Below, in pieces: positions 46,191 through 58,432 of a stretch of 64,000 nucleotides of DNA. Position 1 is the stretch's first letter, and each line of letters starts with the position of its first letter. Below the pieces are notes generated by a model. It searched no databases and had not been told where the DNA came from. It was given only the letters and a program-made list of their open reading frames with translations. This DNA comes from Diploptera punctata (taxonomy: Eukaryota; Arthropoda; Insecta; Blattodea; Blaberidae), in the NCBI GenBank assembly GCA_030220185.1, contig JASPKZ010007288.1:942001-1006000 (forward strand), given 5' to 3'. The position numbers were made by a program, and so were the translations under genes.

Positions 46191-49100
46191 ATGCTCGCGA
46201 GGGAGTGGGATGGGGTGTATCCCATAGCTGCATGTCTACCGGCTTTGAAAACAGCTCTGTCATGTAGAAATACAGACGCAGTAAGTGACGTTTAATTTAG
46301 TAAAGAAGTGGAGTTAGTAGAGTAGGTCGGTAGTTGACGTTGGATATACCTGATCTTAAGTATGTGAAATGCCATCCAAAACGAAAAAAAATGTGCACGC
46401 GATAAGGCAATTTTTGTCCTAAAACGCTTCATTATCTTGTAAGCAATGCAAAACCTAAGTATATTTTATTATATTTTTGTACCGTACCTTGCTTCCTAAT
46501 GTTTACCGATAGGTATGCAGACATTGGACAGTCTAGTACATTCAATACCAGAACAAGTAAGTCATCAGCATCGTGAAACAAATTCCGCAAAGAAGAAAAT
46601 TTTATATAAGGTGTAAAGAAAAATCATACATTGAAATGTATATTAATGAGAATTATTACATTTTTCAATACATATATAAATGTAAAATTTTTTATGTGTC
46701 CGGTATAGGAAATTGTTTTGAGTACTACACTATTTGAATTACTTTGAAAAATGTCTAAAATAGTTAGCTTCTGCACATTCTTGTTATTTTATATATGAAC
46801 AAGTTTGAATCTGAAGAATTTGATTAATTCTAGTTGTTCAACATATCTAGATGAAGTCTGAACTGTCCGGTACAAGAAAAATCCCTCTTGCAAATTTTAA
46901 TTTAACGTTTAAATCTTCCGTAAACATTCTCTATATTCCTTCGTATTCTTAGTGTTTTCAAGTCTTTAATTACGTCGTCTCCTCATCTCAGTTTCTGTCC
47001 ATTTCAATAATGCATTCATTATTTTATCATCAGTCATTCAAAAAAGTGTCCAAACTAAGTTAATCTTTAAGATTTGTTGACGTCTATTGTATTGTTTCTT
47101 TATAATTTTATTTAGTTCGTTGTTAATTTGATTCTGTATGTAACATTTGAAACATATATGGGTACACACATACACACATATATAATATATATATATATTC
47201 GTCTTTGAAATATCATTGTATTTTGTTTAAGGAATTGTTTTATGACCGATGAGTCACTTTTGTAGGTTACTACTGGACTTATTTCGAAAGTCTAGAATTA
47301 CTAATTCACGGCATTACTTTATATGGAATACTTGTGACTGCAATAACTAAGTGTTAATCTGTCTAAAATAGTACTAGTTTAATTTCTATGCCATGGAAAA
47401 ATATGCAATGTACATAACATTATATAAAATAAAAAAAAAACAAAAATATAATAGACAATAATTGTAGCCTGAGTTAAAGTGAGGAAATATTTAAAAAACC
47501 GAGAGACCATGAAACGTTTCCTGATATTTGAAATATTTAGAACATTTAGAAATACTTCCCTCAATATACTCGTATACCTGTTAAGCACAATTATTACACG
47601 CACATACACGACATTAGTGCACTTGATGTTGAGTGAATAGAATATCCCATCATTAATAAGATATCGTCAAATGCAATTTCGCATCATACAGTTATATTTA
47701 CCAATATGTGACAAAAGAAAACTCTATAGAGTTTAAAAATATTTCACCCACCGTAGACCTGGATTATAGAGCAAAATTTGAAATTATTAATCCGAAGTTT
47801 CGATTTAAAATCCCAGATCATATCTATCTTATTAATTTGCGAATTTGCATAATAAATAAGACAAAGTGCTGAATTTCAATTTTGTTTCCACTAAGCATTA
47901 GGTAATTAACAATCATTTCGTAATGTTAAATATTTATTAGTGAACTTGTACAAAAACAACTAGGAATATATTATATATAAATATATATATTATCATGGCT
48001 TGAATTGTATTTTTTTGATTCTGAAATTCAGAGCACAGCAGATATTTGTATTAAAAAAACATATTTCTAGTTTTAAAGTCGCTGATGATAATTACTCTTA
48101 AAACAATGTAATATGTATTTAGGATTTTTATAAATCAATATTCTGTTTAGTTTAGTGATTGCGGGTTTATTTTATTTAAGCATTACACTGCAGGAAGAGT
48201 GAAGCTTTTTTGTGATTCGTACTAGATAACTGTTACTTTTTTCAGCAGAGAAATGTCTGGTTTTTTTTCTTTCTCATAATTTAATAAAGGGAACATGGGG
48301 GTTAAATCGCCTATCCTCTAATATCACTTGCAAAACTTAGAATGAAATTCATTTAAAGTGAAAATGTGGCTGGGAGATTTTGATTTAATTCCCTCACACT
48401 GAGGGAACCTGAACATTGTAACAATGGCATTTCAGTGGTGTCCTCTGTTGGAATTTTAATTCTTTATCCGCACGTCTCAGTTTGACATTTCCACTGGTAT
48501 GAATTATGAATTATCTTCTCTTCAAAGTTACATTTTTGTGCAACCATGTGTGCAAGCTTAGATGAGCGAGACTACCTACTACATTTTCCATCAGTTTTAA
48601 TGCTCCAGACTTCGTCACTCTTTTATACAAGATCCATTTTAATGTATTTCTAGCTGATAATATTTTTATAATGACTTTTTATAAAACAACACAAAACGTT
48701 AGTAATAATAATAATAATAATAGTAATAATAATAATAATAATATATTATTATTTTTATTATTATCTATCGAACACCGGTTTAACAACATAAAATCATTTT
48801 CCTTTGTCTAATGTTTATTAAATTTAAATTTATTCTTAATCTAGTATTTAACCTTATTCATTTGTCATTCGTATATTTTCAATATTCTTCTTTCTCTCAT
48901 TTTTATACCCTACACTCAAGTAAGATTAGGACTCTCTATCTTCAACCTCTTGGGGCGGAAGCGATTAATTTGTTTCTTTTTGTAGATCGTCAATAACAAA
49001 TGTTACATGGAAGGAAAATAGCTGTTTGTTTTAGAATATGACATTTTTAAATTCATTTCGAGTTTTTATTACATTGTTTCTAATCTTGTCACTTTTTATA

Positions 49101-49329
49101 TTAAGGTTATAATTATCTTGTAACAGTAATATTATTATTAATAATAATAATAATAACAACAATACATTCCAAAGCAACGCTTATTCAGAAGATCTTGCCA
49201 CTCCTGCAGGCTTTTGGATTTATAACTAGTCTTGTAACTTACAGGAGGTGGGATGGTCATCCTAACAGCGCACGTTAGATTTTAGTCAGCCTGTCTGGTT
49301 TTCTAGCCGCTCCTGCTGGTTTTCTTAAC
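46190..49329. other. No recognisable gene
   Basis: Mostly AT-rich, with (TA)n pieces near 47178-47200 and 47972-47990 and an interrupted (AAT)n to (ATT)n tract at 48703-48760. A further (AAT)n piece lies at 49139-49157. No ORF with a family signature. 49180-49329 may be a diverged relative of 37520-37690. Confidence 0.4.
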
Positions 49330-49565
49330 ATGGAGTCGTTACTCAGTTAGTTACCCAATTTTCTCGTGCATACAGAACCAGGGTTCGATCTCCAATTGGG
49401 AGAAGTATGATATTTGTAGGGTTTCCTTCACCTGTAAGGCTAATGTCAGGGAATATTGTAGCCCAAAAGACCATCGAACATGATCTGGTAATTATAATAA
49501 TCATTATCGTATTCGCCCGAATAGCATGAATGTGTGAGTCAATGGTGTGTTTCGTTTTTAAATGT
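49330..49565 (+). mobile_element. tRNA-derived SINE (tail type iii), diverged
   Basis: B box gggttcgatctccaattggg at 49381-49400. The core follows: gtagggtttccttcacctgt, aaggctaatgtcaggga, gtagcccaaaagacc. A tail with ataatcattatcgtattcgc and gtgtgagtcaatggtgtgtt is shared, in reverse complement, with 59765-59830. The A box is weak (actcagttagttaccc). Confidence 0.75.
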
Positions 49566-50939
49566 TCGTGTTGTCTCTTAGGAGGTTTGAGATGATCACT
49601 CGCTACATGGTCTTTAGTCGTAAACAAATGTAAGTGTGATTAAAAGTTTAAAATTCCTCTCCCGACAGATCGTACCACAGATCGTGCCGGTTGGTGTGGG
49701 GCACGTGACAGTATATGTAAGGTGAGAGGTGAACTACGATGGGAAGAATAAGTAATGATGGAAGATTAATTCACATCTAAACATTTGTGAGATAATGTCG
49801 ATGTGTATTGTATAAGATTACTATTATAATACACATAATGTTTCAAACTTGATGGTTCAATGTGTAGGAATGAAAATTAAGTAAGAAGAGAAGCAAAAAC
49901 ATAACAGAAAACATAAACCGGTTTGAAAAAGGTGGATTTTTACAGTTGGAACTTGCTGAACACTAAATACTAATTACAGCAAAAGCCGTGGCAAGATAAA
50001 ATCAAGCAAATCCAATAAACATTAATTTGCTAATTAATTGCTAATGAGGTATACATGGAATCCTCAAGGTAGAGTATAGTACGAACATGTCAACTAAACA
50101 ATTAATTTGCTGAACATCATTTTTTTTTTTGGCATAGATGCTGTCTGCGTGCTCCTAAACAGTTTCCTCGTCTCATGCTCCATAAATTAAATTACATTTT
50201 CATTTTGTTATTAGAATTAGTACATTGCGTTAGGCGACCTGCAGACAGCAAATAATGGCATTATTTGTTATGCAGTTATTTTTCGGACCAATGTTTATGA
50301 CTTTTGAAACAAGTTGTATTCGCATTGTACGATATTTGTACACATTGTTTGAAATATTATTGTTTTGTAGGAGGGCCTAAATATTGTGGTGATTACCGGT
50401 AATCAAAACAGGGAGGTACTCCATGTTCTGGTGTGTTTATTGTCACCATTCCTTGTGTAGGTTCTTGATTAACTGTTGTGATCAGAATGACCCGCTGGTC
50501 CTCGGACGACCCAGTAATATCTTGGACATCATAGAGAGTGATTCTCGTTCCAACCAATATATTAATATTTATCCACGAATTTCTCTAGTAATCATGAACG
50601 TAGTTTAAGGCGGGTATCACATTTATATTATGCTTATTTAGTAGTTTTTCAAAATCTATTTGGTGAAGTCTACAATTCGAAGCATCACCGTAAACCCCAT
50701 CTGACTAGTTCCTTTTCATCTGTTCCCATACTTTCGCAGTTCACTGCCGTAAGTGAAGACATACCTTGCAAGGCTGTTATATAATTTAATAGACTTTTTT
50801 CTGTACTGCTAATGTCGAATTCAAAACTCTGTTAAAACTTGTGTCATGGAAATAATAAACTGTACATGTTAGAATGGATAACACGTTACGGGCTATATTA
50901 CAAAGTATATTGTAGACGTAAGGAAATACCATAACATGT
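49566..50939. other. No recognisable gene
   Basis: AT-rich sequence. Short ORFs at 50423-50608 (plus) and 50786-51028 (minus, overlapping the next SINE) show no family motifs. Confidence 0.4.
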
Positions 50940-51231
50940 AAAGTAAAAGTAAAGTAAAGTAGTCCCACTACAGGCCTCAGGAGGTCCTTGGGGTAGTAGG
51001 TGTTAAGGCTCCCACTTTTCCTGGACAATCGGCACTTGATGTCAGCCGGGTTGTCAGCCCTGCGTGACGGCCGCCTTTGTCCCAGAGGCAGTTAGAGGCT
51101 GAGTCGACCCCAAGGCCATAGTGCCGCCGGGAGCTTTGGGTCAGTTTAAAAATCCTGACCCCACCGGGAGTTGAACCCTCGACCTTCCGGCTTGTAGCGC
51201 AGCACCTTAACCACTACGCAACGGCGCTATC
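50940..51231 (-). mobile_element. Second tRNA-derived SINE family, complete
   Basis: On the minus strand it starts gatagcgccgttgcgtagtg with an A box gcgtagtggttaaggtgctg and B box gggttcaactcccgg. A GC-rich body includes gaccccaaggcca-complement and ctgcctctgggacaaagg, ending in (actttact)n near 50940-50960. It is unrelated in body and tail to the SINEs at 15.5 and 35.3 kb. The flanks cataacatgt and cataggatgt could be a decayed target-site duplication. Its GC content stands out sharply from its surroundings. Confidence 0.85.
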
Positions 51232-52532
51232 ATAGGATGTATAAATATAAAATATCATGTTATTACTCCCAGAGAGGAATTATGATAATTAAACTTCCCA
51301 TCGATTTATATTCTCCACAACCAATCTAGTTTGCTCTAAGTAATCCGCCCTTGTGCAAAAATTAAATCTCTTTTGAAAAATAGAAAATTTTCATTTTCCT
51401 TTATGCCGAAAAAGACGTACACACCCTTTACCTATCGAACACCGGCCGATGGGAAGCATCTACATGTGCAGCCACATAGGTCGATCATCGAACTAGCTCT
51501 TGTCCTTTAACTCTGGACCACATCATTAAGATTCGTCTACGAAACGGGACCATAGTATTCTAATGTGTATTGTAATTCTTATTGCTTATATGTAATTTTT
51601 AATCAGGAATAGTTATATTTTAAGTCAACTGTATACGGCGACTATAAATAAACACAATTTAAAGAATCGAAACGATGCATTGAGTATGTGTACTTGGAAA
51701 CGAGAGCTAATCAGTAAAGACAGTGATTGTCAGAGTTAATATGAAATGTTTCATTCACGGTCGAGAATGAAGTTAGATAGGGTAATGAGCCTGCTTTATG
51801 TTGTATTGTTGTTGAGTGAGAGGAAATAGAATAAGTGTCCACTTCAGAAGCAAGATGTGTTGTCGCCTAATTGGATCGTTGTACTGAGGCCTTCAGCCCT
51901 CTGGGAGAGGAAATGAAAGCAATGTAGCAAGAGGTTTTTGCCTCCCTCCCTACCTCCTCCACCTTAAAGCCTAGCTACTTTTTTGTACTTAATCCTGCAA
52001 TTTCACGGGTTGTCCGCAGCTCCATCTTCTCGACGGACCCTTCCAATTTGTTGTGTATTTTTTTTTGTGTTTTGTCTCAGAGTGTTCTACATTTTGCTGT
52101 CAGAATGTCTTGTTGGCTTTACTGGATGGTTGACTGCACTCGGATAAACGCGCATTAATGAAGTGAAAATATCCCAGGGAATTACACAATGACTTGCAAA
52201 GCGAGATTAAAATATAAACAAAAGGTGATAATGCACGAAACGTTACTTCTTCCCTGTGCACAAAAATCCTGTCCTTCATTTGCATAGAGACCACATTTGT
52301 ACTCTTCTAGATATACTATATGTGCTAATAAAGATGTAATTTATATCTCCACTCTAAAATATTCTTTACTCTTCATATACAGTTATTAATACATAACACA
52401 AAATGTGGACCATTTAATTTTATGTCACATTACATTTTATATGCTTTAAATTCAGGAGTTGAAAGAATTTTTAATTTTTCAAATTTTTAAATTGTTTTTT
52501 CTTTCAGTGATGATGACCTCGAATCCGAAAAT

Positions 52533-52535
<3 letters not shown>
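51232..52535. other. No recognisable gene
   Basis: No coding signature. The part at 51420-51660 is less AT-rich and ends gactataaataaacacaatt, like the 3' end of a transcript or retroelement, but nothing upstream codes. 51840-52050 is another more balanced block without ORF. Confidence 0.4.

Positions 52536-52583
<48 letters not shown>
52536..52583. repeat. (TA)n microsatellite, left border of the 300-bp array
   Basis: A 48-bp TA run abutting the first array unit. Confidence 0.95.
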
Positions 52584-52584
<1 letters not shown>

Positions 52585-52640
52585 CGTTACTGCTATAAAG
52601 TAAATATTCTCTTTAATAATTTGCTTAACTGTTATGTTAG

Positions 52641-52654
52641 CCGCTAGATGGCAG
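52641..52654. promoter_or_regulatory. CTCF-like core motif, repeated in each array unit
   Basis: ccgctagatggcag fits the CTCF core CCASYAGRKGGCRS at 13 of 14 positions (G for A at position 3). It recurs at 52940-52953 (with a G-to-A change in the GGC), 53240-53253 and 53540-53553. Motif similarity only; binding is not shown. Confidence 0.35.
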
Positions 52655-52732
52655 TCGGAAGATCTTTCCGCTACCTCTTGTGTGAATTGAGAATACTACA
52701 TGTATAACAAAATTGTATGTTTGTCTTGGAAT

Positions 52733-52807
52733 TCTTGGGTAGCTCAGTTGGTTAGAGCGCTAAAGGTACAGACTTTAGAGACTCGAGTTCAAATCCCGAC
52801 TCAAGCA
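52733..52807 (+). tRNA. tRNA-like gene, array copy 1
   Basis: A box tagctcagttgg is canonical, and B-box core gttcaaatc fits GWTCRANNC. The acceptor stem tcttggg/ctcaagc pairs at 6 of 7 positions. The D stem gctc/gagc is perfect. The anticodon arm ctaaag-gtacaga-ctttag has 6 bp with a 7-base loop and T at position 33, giving anticodon ACA if read literally. ACA would read the Cys codon UGU, which is not the usual GCA of tRNA-Cys. The T stem has one A-C mismatch. A TTTTT run, a plausible Pol III stop, starts 5 bp downstream. It may be a tRNA-derived transcript rather than a working tRNA. Confidence 0.5.
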
Positions 52808-53031
52808 TTCATTTTTCTTTTCATATCATATTTGCCTTCATTGCCAAATGTCAAAATATATTTATAATATCTATATATACAAGCGTTACTGCTATAAAGT
52901 AAATATTCTCTTTAATAATTTGCTTAACTGTTATGTTAGCCGCTAGATGACAGTCGGAAGATCTTTCCGCTACCTCTTGTGTGAATTGAGAATACTACAT
53001 GCATAAGAAAATTGTATGTTTGTCTTGGAAT

Positions 53032-53106
53032 TCTTGGGTAGCTCAGTTGGTTAGAGCGCTAAAGGTACACACTTTAGAGACTCGAGTTCAAATCCCGACT
53101 CAGGCA
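53032..53106 (+). tRNA. tRNA-like gene, array copy 2
   Basis: Same as copy 1 but with loop gtacaca instead of gtacaga and a 3' acceptor of ctcaggc, which weakens the stem by a further position. A and B boxes are intact, and a TTTTT run follows. Confidence 0.45.
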
Positions 53107-53331
53107 TTCATTTTTCTTTTCATATCATATTTGCCTTCATTGCCAAATGTCAAAAATATATTTATAATATCTATATATACAAGCGTTACTGCTATAAAGT
53201 AAATATTCTCTTTAATAATTTGCTTAACTGTTATGTTAGCCGCTAGATGGCAGTCGGAAGATCTTTCCGCTACCTCTTGTGTGAATTGAGAATACTACAT
53301 GCATAAGAAAATTGTATGTTTGTCTTGGAAT

Positions 53332-53406
53332 TCTTGGGTAGCTCAGTCGGTTAGAGCGCTAAAGGTACAGACGTTAGAGACTCGAGGTCAAATCCCGTCT
53401 CAAGCA
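53332..53406 (+). tRNA. tRNA-like gene, array copy 3, B box damaged
   Basis: The A box is intact (tagctcagtcgg). The B box reads ggtcaaatc, losing the conserved T, and cccgtct replaces cccgact in the T arm. The anticodon stem has cgttag for ctttag. It is the most decayed of the four. A T6 run follows. Confidence 0.4.
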
Positions 53407-53631
53407 TTCTTTTTTCTTTTCATATCATATTTGCCTTCATTGCCAAATGTCAAAAATATATTTATAATATCTATATATACAAGCGTTACTGCTATAAAGT
53501 AAATATTCTCTTTAATAATTTGCTTAACTGTTATGTTAGCCGCTAGATGGCAGTGGGAAGATCTTTCCGCTACCTCTTGTGTGAATTGAGAATACTACAT
53601 GTATAAGAAAATTGTATGTTTGTCTTGGAAT

Positions 53632-53706
53632 TCTTGGGTAGCTCAGTTGGTTAGAGCGCTAAAGGTACACACTTTAGAGACTCGACTTCAAATCCCGACT
53701 CAAGCA
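53632..53706 (+). tRNA. tRNA-like gene, array copy 4
   Basis: A and B boxes match copy 1. The loop is gtacaca as in copy 2, and the T arm starts cgact. A TTTTT run follows. The downstream part of the unit is replaced by (TA)n. Confidence 0.45.
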
Positions 53707-53726
53707 TTCATTTTTCTTTTCATATC

Positions 53727-53762
<36 letters not shown>

Positions 53763-53775
53763 ATATATATATATA
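53727..53775. repeat. (TA)n microsatellite, right border of the array
   Basis: A TA run with one TTT interruption that truncates the fourth unit. The stretch 53776-54162 after it is plain AT-rich DNA. Confidence 0.95.
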
Positions 53776-54162
53776 ATTTCTACCATACAGTGAATTACAT
53801 ATTCTATTTTTGTAACGCAAATCATTTCAATCGGACATCAAAATTAAATTCTTTATGAAATCAATAATTTAGATACCGTGCAATAATGGATATGAGTGTG
53901 TTTAAGATATTATTTTAACCTGATATTATATAAAAATGTGCTTTTTATTCATTAGAATTTTTGTCCAACTAAATAGTGTGAGTAACATTTTGTAGGACAG
54001 ATAATAATGGGACCATAATATTTTAATTTTTAAATACATTCTCGGACTGTAAACATTTTCTTCGCATTGGATCTAACATGGTCCATGGCACATTTCATGA
54101 CGTTATCCATATAAAATGCATCAATGTTCATAATTTAAATAATAAATTCATAAGCAAAGAAT

Positions 54163-54430
54163 CATCATCATCACTTCAGGGATTAGGCAATTGCCCATTC
54201 CGACTTCATAATGCATCAGCCCAACGTTTTCTAGGTCTTCCAACATCACGTCTTCCTCTTGCTTGATAATTTCTTGCTAACAATGGATATCTCTCCTTAC
54301 TCATTCCATCCATGTGATCAATCCATTTCTGTCTGTAATTCGTGACTTTATCCAATAAAGGCTGTACTTTCAATTCTTCTCTTATATTTCCATGAAGCTT
54401 CTCAGTAAGATAAATGTCTCCTGGAAGCAT
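54163..54430 (-). pseudogene. LINE C-terminal coding end (family A-like)
   Basis: The minus strand reads LHGNIREELKVQPLLDKVTN, YRQKWIDHMDGMSKERYP and GRRDVGRPRKRWADAL followed by a stop at about 54206. A short 3' UTR follows (ggcaattgcctaatccctga) with a (GAT)n tail at 54163-54172. The C-terminal pattern matches the LINE at 7160-7965 (KIKGYREKWFRHLE, VGRPVKRW). Only the last 75 codons remain. Confidence 0.85.
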
Positions 54431-55462
54431 AAGTTAAAAATGTGAAAAGAAGCCAACCCAGCAAATTTTTAGACAATATTTGTTAAGCGTTTTGTATAAC
54501 TCTTTGAAGAGCATTTCGGACACAGAGTTCTTCATATAACTTCGTACGTTGAAATTGGATGGCCCAGGGAACTGATAGGACGCGTCACTGTATCGTTCGA
54601 TTCAGTTCGCCAGTGATGTAGTGGACCATCCCCATGGAACATGATACGATGTCATATTTCAATTTATGAAACCACGAATTAACTAATGTATGAACTGGAA
54701 TTTTTTATATATTTTTATTACCTAAGTAAATTGTTTAAACATATTCAGTTACTACGACTATGTAAGATTTATATGTTTTTTCACCATGTTTCAGCTAAGA
54801 AAATAATAAATAAACTTCTTCCATTATAAGTTGCAATATATGTATTGTATACGTTCACAAAAAAAATATTCTCCGTAATATGTTATAGAGTTCAGTTAAC
54901 AGAATAGCATATTTATTTGGGCGATTTTAATATTTAACTGTAGGTTTATTGTTAAGTATATCAGTAAATGCAAAAACTAATACCCTTTTTACTTCTTATA
55001 CATTAAAGATGCTACTAAGTGCGTAAGAACAAGTCAGTGAATTCAGTTTCCTTTGTTGACATATCTCTGACATAAACGGCAGGGATGTTTACATAAAATT
55101 ATTGAAATTTCAACAAGTGTAGGTGCAATTAAATTTACATTACAAAGAGAAATCTGACAAAAGGTAATTTTGTTATTAATTGTAAACATGCGTTAAGAAT
55201 TAAATATCACAATCCTCACTGAAACCACAGACGTTTGCCGAGGTACAGAGTCCCAGATTATAAATATTATGTTTCGAGACCGGAGAGACTCAATCGTTTC
55301 AGGCGGAACAGACACAAGACGAGGCGTTGAGTGGGTATTATTATATGACGTATTTTTATTTTTATATTTATATTTTCCACCGGTGATTACAGGGTGCTCA
55401 TTTAACGGATGGAAAGTGTGAAGTTTCTTCAAGGTGGGTCCCATACTTAACATGTTTTATAG
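54431..55462. other. No recognisable gene
   Basis: AT-rich. An 86-codon minus-strand ORF at 55193-55453 is unrecognised and lies on the edge of the next inverted repeat. Confidence 0.4.
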
Positions 55463-56413
55463 AATCATTGTGTTAAGGACATTTATAATTAACAGTGTGT
55501 TTTGTAAATAACTTATAAAATAACAATTGAATGACGTAATGAGATATATTAATGTTAGCTATTTTATGGTCATGTCGAAATCTTGGTTTAGAGTAAAAAT
55601 AAAGAGAAGTGAATGTCATCTTAATAGAGGAATGTGTTCACAATCCATTTATTTATATAACACATAATGTTGCATTGGGTGAGAAGTTCGTTAGAAAACA
55701 TAATAAATATTTGTAATAAACATAATTTTTTATTTGTGTTGAGCACAAACTCCTACGTTTGTTTCAGTAGCTACAGCAGACTTCGCTAGAGAAATAAAGC
55801 AGTTTGATGTAAACTGTGATTTGAATTCGACACTTGATTTAGTCGCATGATTAGAAGCAGTTATACTGAGTGTATAAAGTAACACTGTTACATTCCTCTT
55901 AATTATGTAACGTGTTAATTGGATGAGTGCAGAGGCTTATAATTCTAGACGGAGATCTGGATACAATTAAGAAATGTGAATTCTCTACTGCTGTGTATAA
56001 AAATGGTGTTTTGTTGAAAAAGAAAACAGTATGAGACCTAAGCCAGCAATCTGTCTTCATCAACTTGATGAAATAGAGTAATTAATCTTCATGCTCATAA
56101 CAGCACAGATAGGCCTAATTATCTTAATACTTTATTTAATAATCTTGCGCGAGACACTGGATAAGTAAGTACACAATCGTACTGCGTTCTATGTGACTAA
56201 TCATCTGTTCTTTTATATAATATATAAATAAATGGATTGTGGACACATTCTTCTAATAACATGACATCCACTTCTTTTTATTTTAACTCGAAAGCCAGTT
56301 TTCTACATAACCATAAAATAGATGACATTCATATATCGTTACGTCATTTAATTCATATTTTGCAAGTTATTTACAAAATACACTATTAATTATAACTGTC
56401 CTAACAAATGATT
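55463..56413. repeat. Inverted-repeat element: about 200-bp arms, about 550-bp interior
   Basis: 55463-55664 pairs with 56212-56413. Landmarks and their complements are tgttaaggac/gtcctaaca, taattaacagtgt, aaataacttataaaataa, atgacgtaatgagatat, attttatggtcatgtcga, aataaagagaagtgaatgtc and acaatccatttatttatata. About 85-88% identity. The interior has no ORF or motif that I recognise. Shape and size fit a non-autonomous DNA transposon with long TIRs. It abuts a hAT relic on its right side. Confidence 0.85.
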
Positions 56414-56429
56414 ATCAAACTTTTTAAGC

Positions 56430-57570
56430 CTGGGGCTCACCTTGAAGAATATTAAATTAATAAATTAAATAAGCCTAATCACCAATGAAAATGTAAATAT
56501 TGTATATTAGTTTATATTGATAAAACATATATTACATCAATCAAACTATATTATTATAATTAATAATGTGTTGACATTTTATTAAATTATTTTGCATCAC
56601 CGAACTAATGCGATGGATGGATCTCACGTGTCTGTATAAGCTAATGTATGTTGCTTTGAATTGTAGTTAACTTTTTAGCGCGCATCAAATCTTTTATTAC
56701 TTACTTTTCGTTTGAGATAAAGAGAAAATCTCGTTTCACGCAGACATGTTGGTTCGGACAGTATGAGCAACTTTACTCCCTGATTCGAAAGTACAAGATA
56801 TTTACACCTTAATATAATCCAAATGTTTTAATTGAATGTACAAATTAATTTATAATGTCAGAATCACTGTTGGTCCCTTAATGTTGCTGATAAATTTGAA
56901 CTTGCAAAATATAGTAATGTGTATCCTTTTCAATTCATTGCAAATTTCTGGAAAAGGACTTTCAGTCTTATTATTCAGAGTTGAGAGATGTGATACTACA
57001 CAACCACAAAATTTAGGACGTAAGGGTTTTTTCAATTATAAAATAATCTAAGATTTTAAAAGGATAAAAGTCATTAATATAGTTGTACCTTAACCATTGT
57101 TTGATTTTTTCAGGAATGACTTCTCTCTTCATGAGGTTGAAACGCAGTGTTGGTTGGACTTTGAAGGAAACGTTTCAGTTCATTTAGTTTGGAAAATATG
57201 TCTGCCACATAAGCTAATTGTTATCCAAGAACTGAACAACGTATTCATTCTTACAACTGTTCAAAACAACTGAAATGTCTACCTCTGCTCTAATAGTCTT
57301 ACAAGGACTTTCATCCTTGAGAGCCAGTGTACTTCTGTGTGAAGCAGGAAATGTTTATGTTTAATACGTCGAAATCACAGAAAAATAATTTGGCATTCAA
57401 TAGTCGTGGTTTTACGAAGTTGATAACTTTAACTCAAATATCTAAAACCCTTTTTTATTCCACTCTACACTGTGTTAATAGCCAATGCTTCCCTGTGAAT
57501 AAAGCAGTGTACCTAAATGGCATCTTGGACCACCTTATTGACACACGCAAAAACACCATTGTGGCGTCCA
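56430..57570 (-). pseudogene. Second hAT (ZBED5-like) transposase relic
   Basis: In scattered frames from 57570 downwards on the minus strand: FIHREALAIN near 57475, matching the HCxIHREALA block; LLHTEVHWLSRMKVLVRLLE at 57290-57350, matching the family's LLHTEVRWLSRGKVLxRLxEL; LAYVADIFSKLNELKRFLQ at 57165-57220, matching LAYLADIFxKLNELN; then ITSLNSE and a weak C-terminal block near 56720. The N-terminal zinc finger and DETTD region are missing. Its 3' side runs to caaactttttaagcctgggg near 56416, which resembles the ends of hAT elements. Dead, with many stops. Confidence 0.8.
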
Positions 57571-58432
57571 CAAATAGTTCAACACCGATGTGAAGTAGGT
57601 GCAAAATATTTGTTTCCATTCAATATATTGCTTAATCATATGTCAATTATCACCTACGAAATTACTCTCTGCTATTGTATACATGGATAAGCTTTAATAT
57701 TTTTTATGGTACTCTAATATTCAAACATAAAGAAACAAATGAGATATGATATATTTACAAGTCGGTTGATTAATCAATTTGTAATGGAATACATGCACTA
57801 TATTTTATTCTGACGAGCAGACAATTTTCTATGTCACTAGCCACTTCATTGATACGGCGATGAAATGTATGGTTAGATATGGAAATTAATCAAACTACTT
57901 CGTTTTTTTGTCACCTAACATGACCTTTAAAATATATAAACCAAAGGAAGAATCAGATCCTCAACTATGGATACAGGCTTTTCAGCTTTACCAAAACGAA
58001 AACTAGCCAAATATCATGATTTTAAAGAGTCTATATTTAGTGACTCCACAGCTTTATCCCGTTTAAACAGTATTAATGGGCGAGCGAAATGCTCTTCGCT
58101 TTTATCTTTAACGTCTGAATATTTTTTTTAAATGTCTTCGTAATTTATTTGGTTTCACGGAAGCATTTTAGAGTAGTTCTTAACATAATACTTACAGCGG
58201 TATTTGTTCGCCTTTATCGCCACACCTTAAATACCAATCCCAGATATTTCACGTCATATTAAAGGTGATATTGATACTTTATTTTCGCAACAGTCGCAAA
58301 ACTAGTCGAACTTATGTCAGAGCTGGAAGCAGGAAGGCTCGATTCACGATCACACGCGGAATGTTTAGCTTCACCTATGTAAACTTTCCTTTTTGGTGAT
58401 CCTCATTCAAGCCACACATACATCATTAACTA
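57571..58432. other. No recognisable gene; may hold more decayed hAT sequence
   Basis: AT-rich. The part at 57940-58100 has a tone like further hAT coding on the minus strand, but I could not read any conserved block. Confidence 0.35.

Larger units (their letters stand above)
52584..53735 (+). repeat. 300-bp tandem array (3.8 units) carrying tRNA-like genes
   Basis: Units start with gcgttactgctataaagt at 52584, 52883, 53183 and 53483, with a period of 299-300 bp. Units differ at only a few positions each (about 97-99% identity). Each holds, in order, an AT-rich leader, a gccgctagatggcag motif, catgtataagaaaattgtat, a tRNA-like gene, a T-rich run and attgccaaatgtcaaaaata. The last unit breaks into a (TA)n run at about 53727. 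The high identity indicates recent amplification or homogenisation. Confidence 0.97.

Noticed and set aside
46027..46227. 66-codon ORF of leucine and isoleucine runs
   Set aside because: Translation of (ATT)n repeats.
52999..53793. Three similar 64-67-codon ORFs with SWVAQLVRALKV
   Set aside because: They read through the tRNA-like genes of the 300-bp array. The similarity comes from the DNA repeat, not a protein family.
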